From Thunnus maccoyii (Eukaryota; Chordata; Actinopteri; Scombriformes; Scombridae), in the NCBI RefSeq assembly GCF_910596095.1, contig NC_056534.1, forward strand, positions 11,300,490-11,364,489: a DNA stretch of 64,000 nt, written 5' to 3'. The translations under genes were made by a program, and so were the position numbers. Of this stretch, positions 11,150-23,041 are shown piece by piece (position 1 is the first letter of the stretch; every line of letters starts with the position of its first letter). The notes under the pieces were generated by a model. It did no database searches and was not told the origin of the DNA. It saw only the letters and a list, made by a program, of their open reading frames with translations.

Positions 11150-11588
11150 TTTACAATTCCATTTATAGTAACAATTTAGATGTGATGACAAATGTTTTGA
11201 CAGTCTGGAAATCTTTGGTTTAGGAACCTTTGAAGTCCTTGAATTTTACTCTTAAACAGCAGCACAAACTCTGTATGTTGTTTAGCCCCGTCTGTGGGTA
11301 GAAGAGGCGGCCGGCCTGCACAGCACACAATAACAAAGTAGATAATGAGATGAGTAAAGAGGATGGAACAGAGTACTGAGGAGTAGAGCAGACTCTCGAT
11401 TAAAAAGATTAACTGAGAATCTTCTTCTCATCACGTGGCCTCATTCACTTTTCTTCTGCCAAGTTCTGGGAGCAGCAGTTTTCTAAACAGTGACGACATC
11501 TGCACGATGCGTTTGGGGCTCCTGAAAGAAACAAAACGCTGATTAGAACAATCTGTGAAACAGGCAAAAAACGAGAATAATCCACAGT

Positions 11589-11671
11589 AGCCTCAGATAA
11601 AAGTTAGAATCAGGAGCTGAAAGCTCTCATACGAGGTGTCAGAAAAATGTTTTTATTTGTCATCACAGGCT
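11589..11671 (-). ncRNA. Box C/D snoRNA copy 1 (SNORD60-like)
   Basis: On the minus strand: terminal stem AGCCT/AGGCT, C box GTGATGA, D' box CTGA, C' box TATGAGA and D box CTGA, about 83 nt long. The segment before D contains GATTCTAACTTTTAT, the probable guide for rRNA 2'-O-methylation by fibrillarin. The 3' end lies about 67 nt from the downstream 3' splice site (11522), the usual distance for vertebrate intronic C/D snoRNAs. Its interior has CTGACACCTCGTATGA. Confidence 0.85.
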
Positions 11672-11847
11672 TTGTCATTGAGTTAAAACATGAATACAGA
11701 CTTACCATTGAAATAAATGGATCACCGTCAGTCATCAGTAGGATTAAGAGTCACTTTCAGGGTTTCGGAGTCAAACTGTAAGAAAGAAAAGCTCAGTTAT
11801 GCTTCACATTTAGAAAAAACTGGAATCATTCATGCATCTATTGAAGG

Positions 11848-11934
11848 AGCCTCAGAGAAAAGTTAGAATCAGGAGCTGAAGTTCAGCTCTCATAGTAGGT
11901 GTCAGAAAAGTTGTTTGATTTGTCATCACTGGCT
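11848..11934 (-). ncRNA. Box C/D snoRNA copy 2 (SNORD60-like)
   Basis: Same boxes as copy 1: GTGATGA, CTGA, TATGAGA, CTGA, with stem AGCC/GGCT, about 87 nt. The D-side guide differs by one base (CTAACTTTTCT). The D'-side segment differs clearly from copy 1. Its distance to the next acceptor is about 72 nt. Confidence 0.85.
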
Positions 11935-12177
11935 AAAAGTGTAAAGTGTCTCAAATGCAAACACACTGTGTAGACCCACCAGATCTCACACCCAGTGAGG
12001 TGCTGTTCAGTCACAACTCTGATCTCTGCACCATCCGAGACACAACGTCCCTCGAGGATTAGATCTTTGTCCAGCCAACTCTGAGGTCGCCAGTCTCCCG
12101 TTTCACACCTGTATGAGAAACATTGACAATTTAGAGACAACAACACACCTCGCTTTCTTTAAAAACACTGATAATGA

Positions 12178-12264
12178 AGCCTCAGATAAAAGTTAGAATC
12201 AGGAGCTGAAGTACAGCTCTCATAGTAGGTGTCAGAAAAGTTATTTGATTTGTCATCACCGGCT
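12178..12264 (-). ncRNA. Box C/D snoRNA copy 3 (SNORD60-like)
   Basis: C box GTGATGA, D' CTGA, C' TATGAGA, D CTGA and stem AGCC/GGCT. The D-side guide is identical to copy 1 and the D' side is close to copy 2. It lies about 69 nt from the next acceptor. Confidence 0.85.
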
Positions 12265-12433
12265 AAAACTGATTTATACGCCAACACACGGAGTGGACTC
12301 ACCAGACATGTTGATCTTTATGCTGCCAGCTCTGAGGTCTTCAGTCTGCTACTAAACAGCAACATCCTTCAGTCTCACCCGTAACAACTGTAAAAGAAAT
12401 ATGGAGGATTAGAAAAAGATAAATAGACCAAAT

Positions 12434-12506
12434 ATGCCTCATGAGTTAGAATTATGAGATGTTGTTCAGCTCTCAAGAGATGTTGGATCATTTGGTTGTG
12501 AAACAC
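12434..12506 (-). pseudogene. Decayed fourth snoRNA copy
   Basis: Intron 2 holds a sequence alignable to the other copies (shared GCCTCA, GTTAGAAT and CAGCTCTCA blocks on the plus strand). The D, C' and C boxes are lost, so it should not be processed. Confidence 0.6.
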
Positions 12507-12619
12507 ATATTTGCAAACATTACATAATGTGGATTTTTGGCATTTTCTAATTTATAGATGACAGTATGGGGGGAGCTAAGAGTCACCAGTATGCTCCTTA
12601 CTGTTAAATTTTTAGGCAT

Positions 12620-12800
12620 ACCATGGCAGTAGAACTGCAATTAATCAATTAGTTGCCAACTATTTTGATTAATTATTTTGAGATTGGTTTCTTTTAAACT
12701 GATATCTTCGTGTTATGGACAGAAGACATTTGAAAATGTCACCTTGGTCGGCATTTTTCACCATTTTCTGACATCTTTTAGACCAAACTACTTACAGCCC
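12620..12800. repeat. MITE fragment in host-gene intron 2
   Basis: It starts with ACTGCAATTAATCAATTAGTTG and contains a GACATCTTTTAGACCAAACTA block. It is the same family as the repeats at 3572-4110. Confidence 0.55.
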
Positions 12801-13481
12801 ATCATATCATTTATTATCCACACTCAGTATACGATGCACTCTGACTTACATTTGCTCTTCTCCAGTGAAACCCATGGTCAAGGAAAGTCATCTTCAGTTT
12901 CTTCATCAAGGCACTGACTCCAACATGCCTCCAATTAGTTACTGAAAAGACAAGGGATAAAAAAAACCCATAAACTTTATGAATAAATTCCAGCTTTGAC
13001 TCGTGTGTTGGTGGTGTAGCCATTTCAAGATTTAATTTCCATGCACTGTAACGTTGATCTTAAACTTCCTTAAGTGTCCTGCCATTCAGATGGCACACCT
13101 TTTAAAAAAGCAACATAACTATTTGGAGAACTAAAAACTCACCGTTTATGAGATACACAAAGTTAAAACTAATGCATAATCCTACCAAGGAATCATGTTA
13201 AGTGTTGGAACTGGTTTAAATGTGTGTTGATTTAACCTCATGGTCATTTTGCAGGCTGAACATTATAACCTTCCTTGCCCACGTGTTGCTACTGAAACCA
13301 ACATGGTAGCATGCAAAGTCCTACACGTGCAAACACCAAACTCACCTCTTTAGATCTGTCTTTGGACCGGTTTATGCTTCTGGATGGAGGGCGAACTAGG
13401 CCCCATTTTGCTGGCATTGTACAAATCTGAACATCTATTTCAATGGGACATCGAGGATCCATCCTACACTTCACGTTGCAA

Positions 13482-13498
13482 CTGAGAGGGAAAGAGCG
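13482..13498 (-). promoter_or_regulatory. 5'TOP-type transcription start
   Basis: The predicted start lies in CGCTCTTTCCCTCTCAG: a C followed by a pyrimidine run. This is the hallmark of translation-machinery genes and snoRNA hosts, and links the gene's output to growth signalling (family knowledge). Confidence 0.7.
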
Positions 13499-13519
13499 AA
13501 ATGCTTCCGAACCGGTAAC

Positions 13520-13525
13520 TTTATA
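13520..13525 (-). promoter_or_regulatory. TATA box of the snoRNA host gene
   Basis: TATAAA on the minus strand, 29 nt upstream of the pyrimidine-rich start at 13496. Confidence 0.75.
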
Positions 13526-13786
13526 CGGCTTCCGTCCAACGCAAAGTCCCGCCCCTTTCTATGCTACTAGCTAGCGAGGTTAGCTTATGGATGTGTTAGC
13601 TAGTTTCTTTCATCAGCCTCTCTGAATGACGGAAATTAGTTCTGGGATCTGCTCTCCATTTTTGTAAGATCAATAGACATCCTCTACTGTGGTGGACAGT
13701 ACCTTCTCACCTACTTGCAATTTAAAAAATATAAAACAACGTTTTTTCCCGTTAGCATCGAACAACAGCTCAGAATCGCTGGCAAA

Positions 13787-13806
13787 GCATCATGGGAGTT
13801 GTAGTT
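13787..13806 (-). promoter_or_regulatory. ZNF143/THAP11-type (Staf) motif
   Basis: ACTACAACTCCCATGATG on the minus strand matches the vertebrate promoter motif ACTACAnnTCCCAnnATGC bound by ZNF143/THAP11. It sits about 290 nt upstream of the host-gene start. Confidence 0.6.
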
Positions 13807-13957
13807 TCTGAAGTAATATTTGCGTTGCCCTACAATGTCGATATGTTCAGTTGTTTTTAGCAAGTAACGTTACAGTAATATATTTTCTTTTTGCTTATAA
13901 AGTGTATAATTTTTAAGCATTTCATTGAGTCTAGTGAAAGAAAAATGAAAAGTTTGA

Positions 13958-14075
13958 ACTGTTTCATGAAGCAGGTTTACTTCAATATGAATAACTTTGC
14001 TAGAAACCCAGAACCACCAGAAGACTTTTTCTGGTTTTTATATTAATCAAATCAGCTTCATGAAACAGGCGAGTC
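13958..14075. repeat. Small foldback repeat
   Basis: CTGTTTCATGAAGCAGG at the left end is mirrored by CAGCTTCATGAAACAGGCG at the right, about 80 bp apart, as in short fish MITEs. Confidence 0.6.
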
Positions 14076-14897
14076 CCTTTAGTCATAATTAAGGGAAACC
14101 TCATTGCCACAGCATACAGTGATATTTTAGAGGATAGTGAGCAGGGCTGGAACAAAGATTTTAGAAATTGTGAGATCTTCTGAGTCCAAAATCCTCCAGG
14201 AGAATCTCATCCAACTCAGATATTTCTGCCTGGCCACCAACCAAACCCTGTACAATTTTTAGAATATTTAAAAAGTCATAAAATTTCACTATGTATTTAT
14301 TCATTTAACTGTTATGTTTCTATCTTCTGTAAATTTTATCTTTGTACATTATAGTCTAAATGTTGTTTCAGGGCCTCTACACTCTCAATATATGAGAGCT
14401 AGCCTTTAAAAAAAAACACAAGTAATAAGTCTGTAATCTTCATGGGCATGGTTTTGGTGTCCTCAGTGGCTACAGTTACAGGGAAGGTCTTTCCTGTTGG
14501 TTTCAATATGTCAATGCCACTAAACAAAGCCACATCCATGAAGAAATTATTTTTTTGAGTTTTTGTGGAGGAAGTTGACTGACCTGCACAGATCCCAGAC
14601 TTCAACACCTCTGGTATGAATAAGAAGACAAACTGTGAGCGACGCCTCACTCAGTGCCTTGTTAATGCTCTTGTGGCTAAATAGGAGCAATAGCTATCAC
14701 ATATGGGTGTAATGTTCAAGTATTCATATATATATTTTAGATGGTTTGTGATTCAAAGTGAGAAAAGTGTATAGTCATTCTGTTTTCGTGTTGTGGTGTA
14801 ATTCATATAAAACAGAGGAAAAATGTTTCTGACGATCCCCCGCATTTGAGACCTAAAAGAAGCACACTTGAGAGCCATTTAAGGTTTAATTTATACA

Positions 14898-14903
14898 TTT
14901 ATT
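14898..14903 (-). terminator. caskin1: caskin1 polyadenylation signal
   Basis: AATAAA on the minus strand at the end of the long 3'UTR. No earlier equally good candidate was noted. Confidence 0.5.
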
Positions 14904-15876
14904 CTGATCACAGCTGTACAGGAATGCATCGTCACAGCAGAAACACAACCTAAACCCAACCATGGCACAACAGCCGTCACAACACATCCAGAACTCAACC
15001 ATAAATATACAGGCTCAATCAGCTCACCTCAGATCAATGTTTATAATTAATATCATCATTATTCACATAGAACCATCTGTCTCTCAAATATATCTTTGTT
15101 TTTCAAAGAGCATAAAAATAAAAGTGGACTCTTTATCGGGATGAACACTTTGTGGTTGACCCACTATCTGGTCTACATGGGGGACCACTGAAAACCGGGG
15201 AGCCGAGGAGGAGCGGAGCCAATTTATTACAGCTTACAGGGGCGGCTTATATGGGCTCGTACAAGGCTTCTCAATGGTTACAGAAGGACTGCGGACAGGG
15301 CGACTGATTTTAGGGATCATATAGGACTCACAACCAAAAAAAGCTACTTTTGACATCACGGACACACAAGGAGCGAGAGTTCATAAGGAAACAGAAACAT
15401 TTTTTTGAGTGGAAAGCAAGAAAAAAAGAAACCAAAAAAAAAAGTATTGTGAATATATGAAAGAACACTACCAAGGCACAGAGAGATGCAGAGTTAACAA
15501 AAACGGACACAGAGGGAGATAAAAAGAAGGGAGACAGGATGGAAGGTGGGCAGATTAGAGGCAGTTTCACTAACCAACACTAGAGGGAGCTCTAACAGCT
15601 CAAATACCCAGATATATTATAAACTCTATGTATGTATACTGGATATACTATATAAAGCATTGAAATATAGGATTATCTTTTAAAAACACTGTTCACTGCA
15701 GCAGGACAAAAGGGATACACCGCATGAGTGTGCTTGTATATATATGTGTCTTTGCATGTGTATGTGTGTGTTGTAATGTGTGTGTGTGATGTGTAGAGAT
15801 TCATTTCCAAGCAAACCTCCATAGATGGAGCTAAACACCAACAAAGCAGAACACCAGCGAGATTAAAACCAATGTA

Positions 15877-15910
<34 letters not shown>
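15877..15910. repeat. (GT)n microsatellite in caskin1 3'UTR
   Basis: About 17 GT units, with shorter GT runs on both sides. Confidence 0.95.
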
Positions 15911-15917
<7 letters not shown>

Positions 15918-16776
15918 TGTGCTTTATGTTTGTTTGTGTCTCAAAACTCATGGACACACATCTATATCGTCGTTCTGATCATTAGAATAACTACTGTACG
16001 AGTGGGAGGACATTGACATGAGCATCAGCAGGGACTACACGCACTCGCAACGACAACAACGGCAACGATAACACAACAACAGCAAACAACAACAACGTGA
16101 ACAGAGACAACACACAGAGCAGGAAGTCCGGCTAACCACAATCCTCCACTCATACAGAAGAGAAATAGAGGCTACGATTCATCTGGAAAAATGCATCCTT
16201 TTGACATCGCAGGAGTGAGACAGACTCAGAAAGCGGCCTGTCTTTCCATGTGCTTTTAAAAATTCTCTCTGGTATCTCATCTGTATGCATCTTATCTAGC
16301 TATCTATCTGCCTGTATGTTTGTCTGCCCGTCAGTCAGTCAGTGTATGTGCTTATTTTTTGCAAGCAATATGCTTATCTGTCTGTCTCCCTGCCTGACTG
16401 AGTAAGCGTCTCTGTCTTAGCCAGAGTCTGTAGAGATAAAACAATGAGGAAAATGATTGTGCTTCTCGGTCCACACAGCCGTCTGAGGCTGGGCGGTGAC
16501 TCGCTGGGCTGCAGAGGTCACAGGTTGTGTGGGAGCAGCCTCCTCGCATCGGGAGGCGTACTAGAGCTACTGCACCAGACGGAGAGGACCCCCCTCCTCA
16601 GTACACTGTACAAGGCTACATGAGAAGCGCTCGCGCAGGAAGGACACGCCCGCTCAAACACAAACGCACACGCTTAGAGCGCCAGCATGGAGCCTTGGGA
16701 GAGTTTTCTGGATACACCTACACATGATCAGGGAGAGGGGAAAAGGGCTTGTTGGAAATGAGACTTGGGCAGGAGA

Positions 16777-16861
16777 TCAGTCGAGCATCGCGTCCAGTTG
16801 GTCCGCCAAGTCGTCAAACATGCTGCCGATGTCGTCCAAGATGGAGACGGTTGTCTTTTTG
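16777..16861 (-). CDS. caskin1: caskin1 exon 22 (last coding exon)
   Basis: Encodes the final 28 residues, ending [20 protein letters not shown] plus LD, with TGA at 16779-16777. This acidic amphipathic end is strongly conserved in caskins. Confidence 0.95.
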
Positions 16862-19800
16862 CTGGAAAGAGAGCTGGGAGTTGGGTAGCAGAAAGGAAGA
16901 ATTTAGCTGATTATGTGGAAGATACATCACAGTCGTGGCAGCAGAATAGAGTTGCTGAGTGGAAAAAATGAGTATAATATTAATAAGGACATTGTATATA
17001 TTTTATCACTATATATAAATATATGCAAAATCACATATTAACTAATCAAACTGTTGTTCAAAGACGTGAACTGTGTTCCACTATCATGCATTACATCAAA
17101 CCAAATCCATCACTGTGTGTAAAACAAAAACTTAATTATGTTTTTGATAACAACTTTCTCAGAGTCACTGATTTTGACAACAGTAATTTGTAGAACGATA
17201 CCATGATAAGACAATTTCACTGTGAGATTCTTCAGGAAGTCAATAAATTATTTCTTTTAATGACATCCTAAATGTTCCTCAACATCAAGCTTTTCCTGTT
17301 CATTATGTAGAGTGGCTTTTAATACTACAATACCCATCAGACTCACCGGCCTTGTTATGGTTTAGATGCCGGAGGCGCTAATTAGAGCACAATTCAGAAC
17401 ACTTGCAAATGGGAACAAAACACTGCACCCTAGTTGTTTAATTCATCCAACATTGACCGAGAATCTGAAAGTGAACCAGTGAAAGTGAACCTATCAGGTC
17501 TCTACAAAGCATCATCTTTAGATTCAGCTCAATGTTAGTGGTGCATGCAACAGATTTTAAGTAAGGTGAATGGATATTAACACTCTCTTCTTGTGTTTTT
17601 ATGTTCATAGACTTATACTTTTTTTATCAAACAACCAAATATGTTCTAATATAGTTGCTCACATTTTGCAATGATGATTTAATTGAGACATTTTCATACC
17701 CATCCAAGCCTTGGATGTCACTGTCATAGTCTAAGTAGAAAATAAACATGACTTTAACTTTCATGAACCCTGGATGACCCCATGCACTTCATGCAACCTT
17801 TTTGACTAGTAAACCCATGAAATGAAGCAGCATCTGCTTGTGAACGCTTGTCATAGGTGGAATAAGTCTATTAGTCATAAGCAGTTTAACCAAAGAGTCA
17901 TTATTACCCCCCTAAACCTCTCAGGTTGTTTCATCTGAATAACTGTTTAAGGCCTATAGAGAAGAAAATATCTAGTATTTCATGAGAAAAAATACAAACA
18001 TACGAAAGTCAGAAAAAAGGATCTAAATTTGAGTATGGGGTATTATTTTTCTTCTTTACATCCCATTAATGATCTCATAACCACTGAGATTTATCTTACA
18101 ACACCTTGTAGGGTTATAGGTGGGTATAGGTAATATTTGCCCTGATCCTGGGTGCCATCATCATTTATATCCAACAACAACGTATTCATGATTTGTTGTT
18201 GGATATAAATGATATTTTCTGATTAAAATCTTAAAATACTCACTCATTTTGTGTATCCTCTTGTTTCATTTTATGTTCTACAGCCTGCAGAGCTTCAGCC
18301 AAGGAGGCACTGGTCTCCTCCAAACGATGCTGCGCCTCCTCTTCTTCCTCTACTTGACTCTCCACCTCTTCCTTTGCTACTTCCTTCCTTAGATTCTCTT
18401 CCTCTTCTCTCTTCCTCTCCTCCTCCTGCTCTTTGTGCTTCTTTTGCTCCCTCTCTCTCCTCCTCTCTTCTTCCTCTCTCCTCCTTTCCTCTTCCTCCTG
18501 TCCTCCCAGCAGGTCAATGGACAGGCCGGCAATGGAGGAGCGAGGGGGTTTGACAGGGTGTGGCGAGGGGGTGGAGGGACTCTGGGCTGGAGAAGGGGAG
18601 GTAAGAGGGAGTCCCGGAGAGAGGGAGGGAGCAGAGGGGGTGTCGGGAGCTGGAAGAGGGGTGGCAGACGGCGGAGAGGAGGGTTTGGGGGCCAGGGTGG
18701 GGCTGGCTTCAGCTGGACTGGTAGCAACTGGACTAGGGCTCATGGTAGCTGAAGCTACTATTGCTTTGCCTGGTTTGGGTGCTGTCGGAGGCCCGCGGGG
18801 TTTCGGAGATACAGGAGGAGGGACACGCTTCGGCTCTGGTGAGAGTCAGACAGAAAGATGTCAGTTTATATTTAACTGGCCAATGTAGTCATATACACAC
18901 CTACCAGACCTACAGTGAGATTGATGCTACATACAAAAGTGAATGAAAGAGTCGGAAGATCACTAATAAAGCCAATCTTTAAGGATCTGATGTTAAAAAT
19001 CTTTTCCCTCCCACAGTTTGTCCGTACTATGCCAGCACTATGGAGAACATTCACAAACTTCTAGCGTTATAAGAAGTGACATGAATCTGAACATTTAATA
19101 TAAACATGAATAGATTATACTCTATATACTCCAGTCACAATGCATAGCAGAGCATACAACTAAAACCTAAACATATGATGTCTCCAAAGCTATCTGACAT
19201 TCCAAACAATGTCATTATTCTTAAAAAATATTATGTCCAAATTCATCACGAGGGTCAAACGATCAAAAATAATTTGTTTTATACCTGAGGCAGACCATTC
19301 CCAAAAGGTAGTGGGTGGTAAAAGGTCAAATGACACTGATTTATTTGAAAAGGTTTTGCTAAATCTCTACTTACTTTGAATTAATAATCTGTAATACATT
19401 ATCATGCATAAAGTAAACGCCACTCTGTTGCTGATACCATCAACAACTGATTTAACATACTGCATAAATAATTCATGAAAGTTTTTAATGTTTGCTGTAC
19501 TGAACACTCTCAGGAGTGAAGTCATTTAAATATACAGAGGCAACAACTGCATTTTTGTAATAAATATAATCAAGTATAAAAGGTATAATACATATAATTA
19601 TACCATCGTTCCAACCAAAGGTAAAATAGTTGCCACTATAACTTTTATAGAGTTATCTGTCTCATGATATATTACAAACGATCAGTGTTTTGGTGTTTGA
19701 TAAGCCTTTAAACAATAAATCTTTTCCAACTGGAGGTCCTGGATCATATTTCATTGTCTCATCGGTATCTTAAACAACACGCCCCATCAATGCAGCCCCC

Positions 19801-22800
19801 TGCACTGTTTTAACAATCTCTCCTAAATGTGGAATTTGAAATGTCTGACTCTGGCACTCTTCAGTGGCAGATTAATTTTATAATCACAAAATGTACTCAT
19901 AGTGGCTTTAAAGTGTTATGAATACTGACTGACTACATACACAGTCACAGAAGCAGAATTTTATGACTGAATGCCAAATCTTCAAAGGTGTGTATGTATA
20001 TTTCACCTGGACTCTGTGCCGTATCAGTATTATCAGGACCTGGTATGGGGACTCTGCGAGTCGGGGTTGGGGGGTCAGCTTGTGCCTTCCTCAGGGTGAC
20101 TGTGGATGGTTTGGGTGAGACCGGTGGCTTCAAAGACTTCCTGGCCTCCATCCACTCACAGCTCTCCCTGCTGGTCTCCGTCCTATCAGAGACCTCAGAC
20201 ACCGGCCTCCGCCTCAGGACCACACCGCCGTTCTGCTGCGGCTCACCTCCGTTTTTCCAGCTGCTATCTGTTTGACCGCTGGGAGAGTCTGATTGGTTAT
20301 TGCTTTGAATGACACTTTCTGAATGCTCAGATGTGCGTGGTCTCCTGCGTATGGTGTCAGAACCAGTTGTCATCGTAACAACAGTGGTAGCCACGTTCGC
20401 AGACGCTTCAGAGTCTGTCGCCAGAGGACGAGGCTTCCTCCGGAGGGTTGCGGTGCCGTCTGTGATTTCTGTTACTGAGGCGACGACAATGGAGCGAGGT
20501 CGGGGCTCTGGACGTTTCTGGGCTAGTTGACGAGGTGAAAGGCCAGTCTGATCACCAGGAAGGCCCTCAGGTCCGCTGATGGTCCTGCGTCGACTTAAGA
20601 TATCATCCTCCTCGGATCCAAGTCCACCTGAGCCAGCCTGGCGACGAAGTAAAGGTGGACTCACCTGGAGAACACAGGACTGTTACAGACTTACACGTTC
20701 TTTGCTAATATGCTATTTGAAATACAATGCTCACAACCCACACTAAACACACACACACACACAAACACCTGCAGGTAGTTGGTGCTGCTTCCCAGATTCC
20801 TCGGCAGGGTTTTGGCTCCACCCACGATGGATGTCTCCAGCATGGCGGCAAGGCTGCGCACACTCCCAGAGGCCCCCTCTGATCTCTCCAGGCCCGCTGA
20901 GTCCTGAGCTCTTAGAGCTGATCCAAGGCTGCCGCAGTCACTGGCTCGGCGCTCTCGATAGGTTGGCAGCCCTAGAAGCCCCTCCCCCTGTCCTTCTCCC
21001 TCCCCGTCACCCCCGGTAATGGAAGAACAGGACCGTTTAGGTGGCGTTGGGGGCCGACCTTTTCTGCGAGGACGGAGTGTGACAGATGATTGGCTGCGGT
21101 TAACAGTGACATCATTAGGCGCAGCAGTACGCGCGGAGCTGCTGCGGCACACAGTGGCGTATCTAGAGTCTGTTTCTGAGCCAATTAGACTGTGAGTTCT
21201 CCGTCGCTCTTCCTCCTCACTGGGCAGGCAGAGCAGCGGCACCGATGAATCCACTGCCGCCATCTGGGTGGAGGGACGTGGCCGAGCCCTGGGGGAGGCC
21301 TGCTGGGTGCGAGCGTGTGGGGGGGTTTGTGGTGGAGTTTGCGTCGGTGTGTGGGGAGGGGTCTGTGAATGAGTGAGACCCGGGCGAGGTTTGGCCAGGG
21401 GGCTGGGGGCGCCGTCCCTCTGCTTCCTCGCCTCCCTCCGCGGCTCTGAGCTGCCGCCTGGGCTGGACGGAGGTGTAGAGGGGCTCTGAGGAGGCTCCAA
21501 GCCACTCTCTCCTCTCTGTAGCTCTTTCAGTCTTCTCACTCCTAGCATCAGCTTCTTCTGATGGCCTGAGAAGAGGCGGGGATGTGGGGGAGAAGAAGGG
21601 AAAAATAGTGTGAGGTAGCAAGAGAATAACAACATAGATTTAGACTGCAAAGCAAAGAGATTAACAGTGAAAAGGACACTTAAATTACCTGGAAAACTGT
21701 CAAAGTGAATCTCTAAGCCCTTATTAAGCAGTGGCCTACTGCTGAGCCAGTCAATACGAATTCATGCCATGTAGCAAAACATTGTTCAAACCCAAAGAAC
21801 CTTACTTTAAATTTGTGTGGAGATCCTACAGTTTTCAAAAATACCAAATATGTCAGGCTGAATTTGGGAGAAAATGTGTATGAAATGACACAGAACACAT
21901 CTAGAATATTTCCATTTGATGGATAGTGCAGCCTTAAAAAAAACATGGAGTCTCTGATTTAAAAATTTCACTCAGTGTAAATATCACAACACAACTTCAT
22001 TGGAACATGGTGATACAAAATATATATATGATAGTGTCAGACAGTATAGAATAAGACAATAATAGGAAACCTTAAAGCTACTTAAGATGAAACAAAGGGG
22101 GGAAATTATATGATAAGTGGTTAATAGTGACCTCATCCTGCACTAGTAGGTGTGAAACACCTTGTTAATTAAATTAATTTTGACACTTCCTTCTTTTGTC
22201 ATGACTCAAAATCCTGTTCCAACGTGACATACAGTATATCATACTGAGGAAGCAAAGATTGCATTTCACAAAATGTCTTTTAAGTTGGAACACACTTAGA
22301 TGTAAAGTATCTCAACAAACTTCATAATGCTAAAATCATAAATTATGTTACTGTATCCCACTGCTGCACCAATTAAATCTCATGTCCAATATTAATGGTG
22401 TGGCTGTGCTAAGCTTACCAAGCTTAGTAATGCCGATCTCTTGCAGATCCTCGAGGCTGATGTCAGAAATGAAGTCAATATTTTCATATCCATTCTGCAC
22501 CAGAACCTGGTAGTACTGACTAAGACCCAGGTGAGACAGCCAGTCTGCCAGATTGGCCTAAAAACACACAAACACACAGAGATGAATAAAAAAAGGCTTG
22601 TTCACTTAAGCTTGTGTGTGTGCAGCCACCAAAATTCAATACATCCCCTTTATTCTAGTTTGTATAGTACACGTGAGAGCCTTACAGGCTTGTGGTCTGG
22701 CAGCCAGTCTGTGGAGGGCAGCTTGCTGATCTCTGATGTTAACTTCTTCCGATGTCCAGGCTTCATGACCCCAATCCCTGTCAGGTCCTTCAAAGCAAAG

Positions 22801-23004
22801 CACACTTAGTCGCATCAGAAATTCACCACAACCACCGTAGATGTTTTTTTTTCCTTTTAAATGTAAACAATTTTATGCATACGTCTGACATTTCTACATA
22901 AGATGCATGTGATGTGCCTTCAGGAATATTCTGCTTTGGATAATCTCTGATGAGAGTCCCCTGCCCTTAGGGGATTTACGTCATACCACTGCGTCTGCTT
23001 CAGT

Positions 23005-23041
<37 letters not shown>

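Larger units (their letters stand above)
11120..13496 (-). ncRNA. snoRNA host gene, probably snhg19-like
   Basis: Six exons can be placed by consensus splice sites: about 13346-13496, 12850-12941, 12303-12387, 11980-12108, 11706-11775 and a last exon from 11521 to about 11120. The exons share no conserved long frame and carry many stops, while introns 3, 4 and 5 each hold one intact box C/D snoRNA and intron 2 a decayed one. That is the layout of a small nucleolar RNA host gene: the spliced RNA is a by-product and the introns are the product. It starts at a TATA-plus-5'TOP promoter, as such genes do. In human, SNORD60 in SNHG19 lies close to CASKIN1 on 16p13.3, and caskin1 is the next gene here, so snhg19 is the likely orthologue. 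The name is inferred from synteny and box layout, not alignment. The transcript is cleaved and processed in the nucleus. Confidence 0.8.
13560..14880. other. Intergenic region between the snoRNA host gene and caskin1 3' end
   Basis: Contains the host-gene upstream region and a small foldback repeat at about 13958-14075 (TGTTTCATGAAGC and its inverse CTTCATGAAACA). The rest is A/T-rich with no gene seen. Confidence 0.55.
14880..16776 (-). other. caskin1: caskin1 3' untranslated region
   Basis: About 1.9 kb between the stop and the AATAAA at 14898-14903. It contains a (GT)n tract at about 15877-15910 and CAACAA repeats near 16050-16100. No ORF of note. Length is typical for a neuronal scaffold mRNA. 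Confidence 0.6.

Noticed and set aside
11883-12146. 87-codon minus-strand frame over host-gene exon 4
   Set aside because: It runs through the splice sites and through a snoRNA, so it is incidental.
13289-13474. Small frame MDPRCPIEIDVQIC in exon 1 of the snoRNA host gene
   Set aside because: Not continued in the spliced exons and with no recognisable similarity. Host-gene exons are generally non-coding.
18251-18888. Plus-strand frames of 100-151 codons opposite caskin1 exon 21
   Set aside because: Antisense shadows of the Pro- and Glu-rich coding exon. The minus-strand exon has matching splice sites and the conserved protein order.
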